Below, one piece after another: positions 63,196 through 64,000 of a stretch of DNA of 64,000 bases. Under the pieces are notes generated by a model. That model saw only the letters and a program-made list of their open reading frames with translations, was not told where the DNA came from and ran no database searches. A program made the translations under genes and the position numbers. The stretch is taken from assembly GCF_018598175.1 (NCBI RefSeq), contig NZ_JAHESE010000001.1, positions 124,001-188,000 on the forward strand, in the 5' to 3' direction. The first letter of the stretch is position 1, and every line of letters begins with the position of its first letter. The DNA is from Dawidia cretensis (GTDB lineage: Bacteria; Bacteroidota; Bacteroidia; Cytophagales; Cyclobacteriaceae).

Positions 63196-64000
63196 ATGCG
63201 ATTCTATCTTCTCTTTGTACTCTCTTTATTTTTACTACCGGCAGCCGTCGCACAAAAGGTATGGCCGGCCCCGCTGATTCTCACACCTGAGAAAACAGCT
63301 TTCCAAAAAACATCTACTTGTCAAGAAGTGTCTTCGTTTCTGGAAGCTATCTCAAAGCTCAGCTCCGAAGTAAAGATTGTCTCTCTCGGCAAAAGCCCCG
63401 AAGGGAAAGACATACAAATGGCCATTCTGTCACGCAACGGCATTGCTACACCTGCGGCCGCGAAGAACAGTCATAAGACTATAGCCTACGTGCAGGGGAA
63501 CATCCACGCCGGCGAAGTGGAAGGAAAAGAAGCGCTGATGATGTTGATGCGCGATATTCTGCTGGGTGATAAGAACCGTCTGCTCGATAGCCTGATCTTA
63601 CTTTTTGTTCCCGCCTATAATACAGACAGCAATGATAAGATGGAGAAGGGCCGTCGGCCATCGCAGGAAGACAGCCCGATGGAAGTGGGCATACGGGAGA
63701 ACAGTCAGGGCTGGGATTTGAACCGCGACGGTATTAAGCAGGAAGCGGTGGAAACACGTGCGTTGTTCTCTTCCGTACTCAACACCTGGGATCCACATGT
63801 TTTTGTCGACCTGCATACAACCAACGGCACGTGGCACGCCTATTCGCTGACATGGGCGCCCGGCTATCTATCGTCCGGAAACTCGTCGGTGTACCAGTAT
63901 ACCAACGACCGGATGCTCCGCACGATCACGCAACGCATGCGTGAGAAGTATAATTTACAAACCGGTCCTTACGGCGACTATGATTTGCGGGAGGGTTGGC
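63196..64000 (+). CDS. M14 zinc carboxypeptidase, 3' end cut by window edge
   Basis: The ATG at 63196 opens a frame to the window end (268 aa visible). It has a signal peptide (about 1-19) and the M14 metallopeptidase core: His104 and Glu107 in GNIHAGEVEG form the HxxE metal motif, DLNRD (174-178) carries the substrate Arg and VDLHTT holds the third zinc ligand His207. The catalytic Glu is beyond the window. It is probably a periplasmic or secreted peptidase. It starts about 57 bases after the small protein's stop. Confidence 0.85.
   Translation, partial: MRFYLLFVLSLFLLPAAVAQKVWPAPLILTPEKTAFQKTSTCQEVSSFLEAISKLSSEVKIVSLGKSPEGKDIQMAILSRNGIATPAAAKNSHKTIAYVQGNIHAGEVEGKEALMMLMRDILLGDKNRLLDSLILLFVPAYNTDSNDKMEKGRRPSQEDSPMEVGIRENSQGWDLNRDGIKQEAVETRALFSSVLNTWDPHVFVDLHTTNGTWHAYSLTWAPGYLSSGNSSVYQYTNDRMLRTITQRMREKYNLQTGPYGDYDLREGW

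Overview
The window is chromosomal DNA of a Bacteroidota bacterium, most likely of the Cytophagales. I infer this from TTG/TAnnTTTG-type promoters (clear at the tRNA-Val, the GT5-like gene and marR), a subtilase with a type IX secretion tail, a DUF4270 lipoprotein next to an orphan GT5 domain, the gene order purH-mreB-mreC-mreD-mrdA-rodA, and a TonB receptor with a CarboxypepD_reg domain. By eye GC is a little over 50%. I see no insertion sequence, prophage, CRISPR array, rRNA operon or dedicated defence locus; this is mostly core genome. Both edges cut genes: a DUF58 protein on the left and an M14 carboxypeptidase on the right.

Layout. 1-7.5 kb: DUF58 protein, an unknown exported protein, a UbiA-type prenyltransferase, a TonB-dependent receptor behind a TPP riboswitch (so probably a thiamin-compound importer), a biotin carrier protein, pyrH and frr. 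7.5-19.1 kb: a long minus-strand run read as RIC/hemerythrin-like protein, ruvX, def, an aminotransferase, a block of 11-bp repeats, an omega-amidase-like nitrilase, purH and the rod-shape genes mreBCD-mrdA-rodA. 19.3-29.8 kb: a CtpA-type S41 protease, the T9SS subtilase, hemE, an EamA transporter, dusB, a CPBP protease, cdsA and a WbqC-family gene. 29.9-37.9 kb: clpC and ppc (convergent, with terminators between), a DUF1573 protein and a histidine kinase/response regulator pair. 37.9-42.4 kb: pcrB-type geranylgeranylglyceryl phosphate synthase with two small membrane proteins, a Na/Pi cotransporter-like protein and an M20 amidohydrolase.

42.6-50.6 kb: a DUF1080 protein with a sorbosone-dehydrogenase/cytochrome c partner (probable 3-keto-sugar chemistry), tRNA-Val(UAC), a nucleosidase, a fused trehalose-6-phosphate synthase/phosphatase, and a DUF3052-like protein with a lysine-rich tail. 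50.6-53.5 kb: a YdeI-like protein and a MarR regulator with pirin, nitroreductase and OsmC genes, which look like a redox/electrophile stress unit with matching operators. 53.5-64 kb: an LPG-synthase-type flippase-like protein, panD (shortened), panC, the GT5-like gene, DUF4270 lipoprotein, glmS, a 3-hydroxyacyl-CoA dehydrogenase-like protein, ridA, gltX, a small basic/acidic protein and the M14 carboxypeptidase.

The most unusual signals are two blocks of same-orientation 11-bp repeats in the only large gene-free gap of the minus-strand run (about 15.84-16.11 kb), a PanD that lacks about 18 residues of its barrel, three copies of an ACAAYNRTTGT operator around marR, and a riboswitch with a terminator-like expression platform in front of the TonB receptor. 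I did not find a clearly new multi-gene system.
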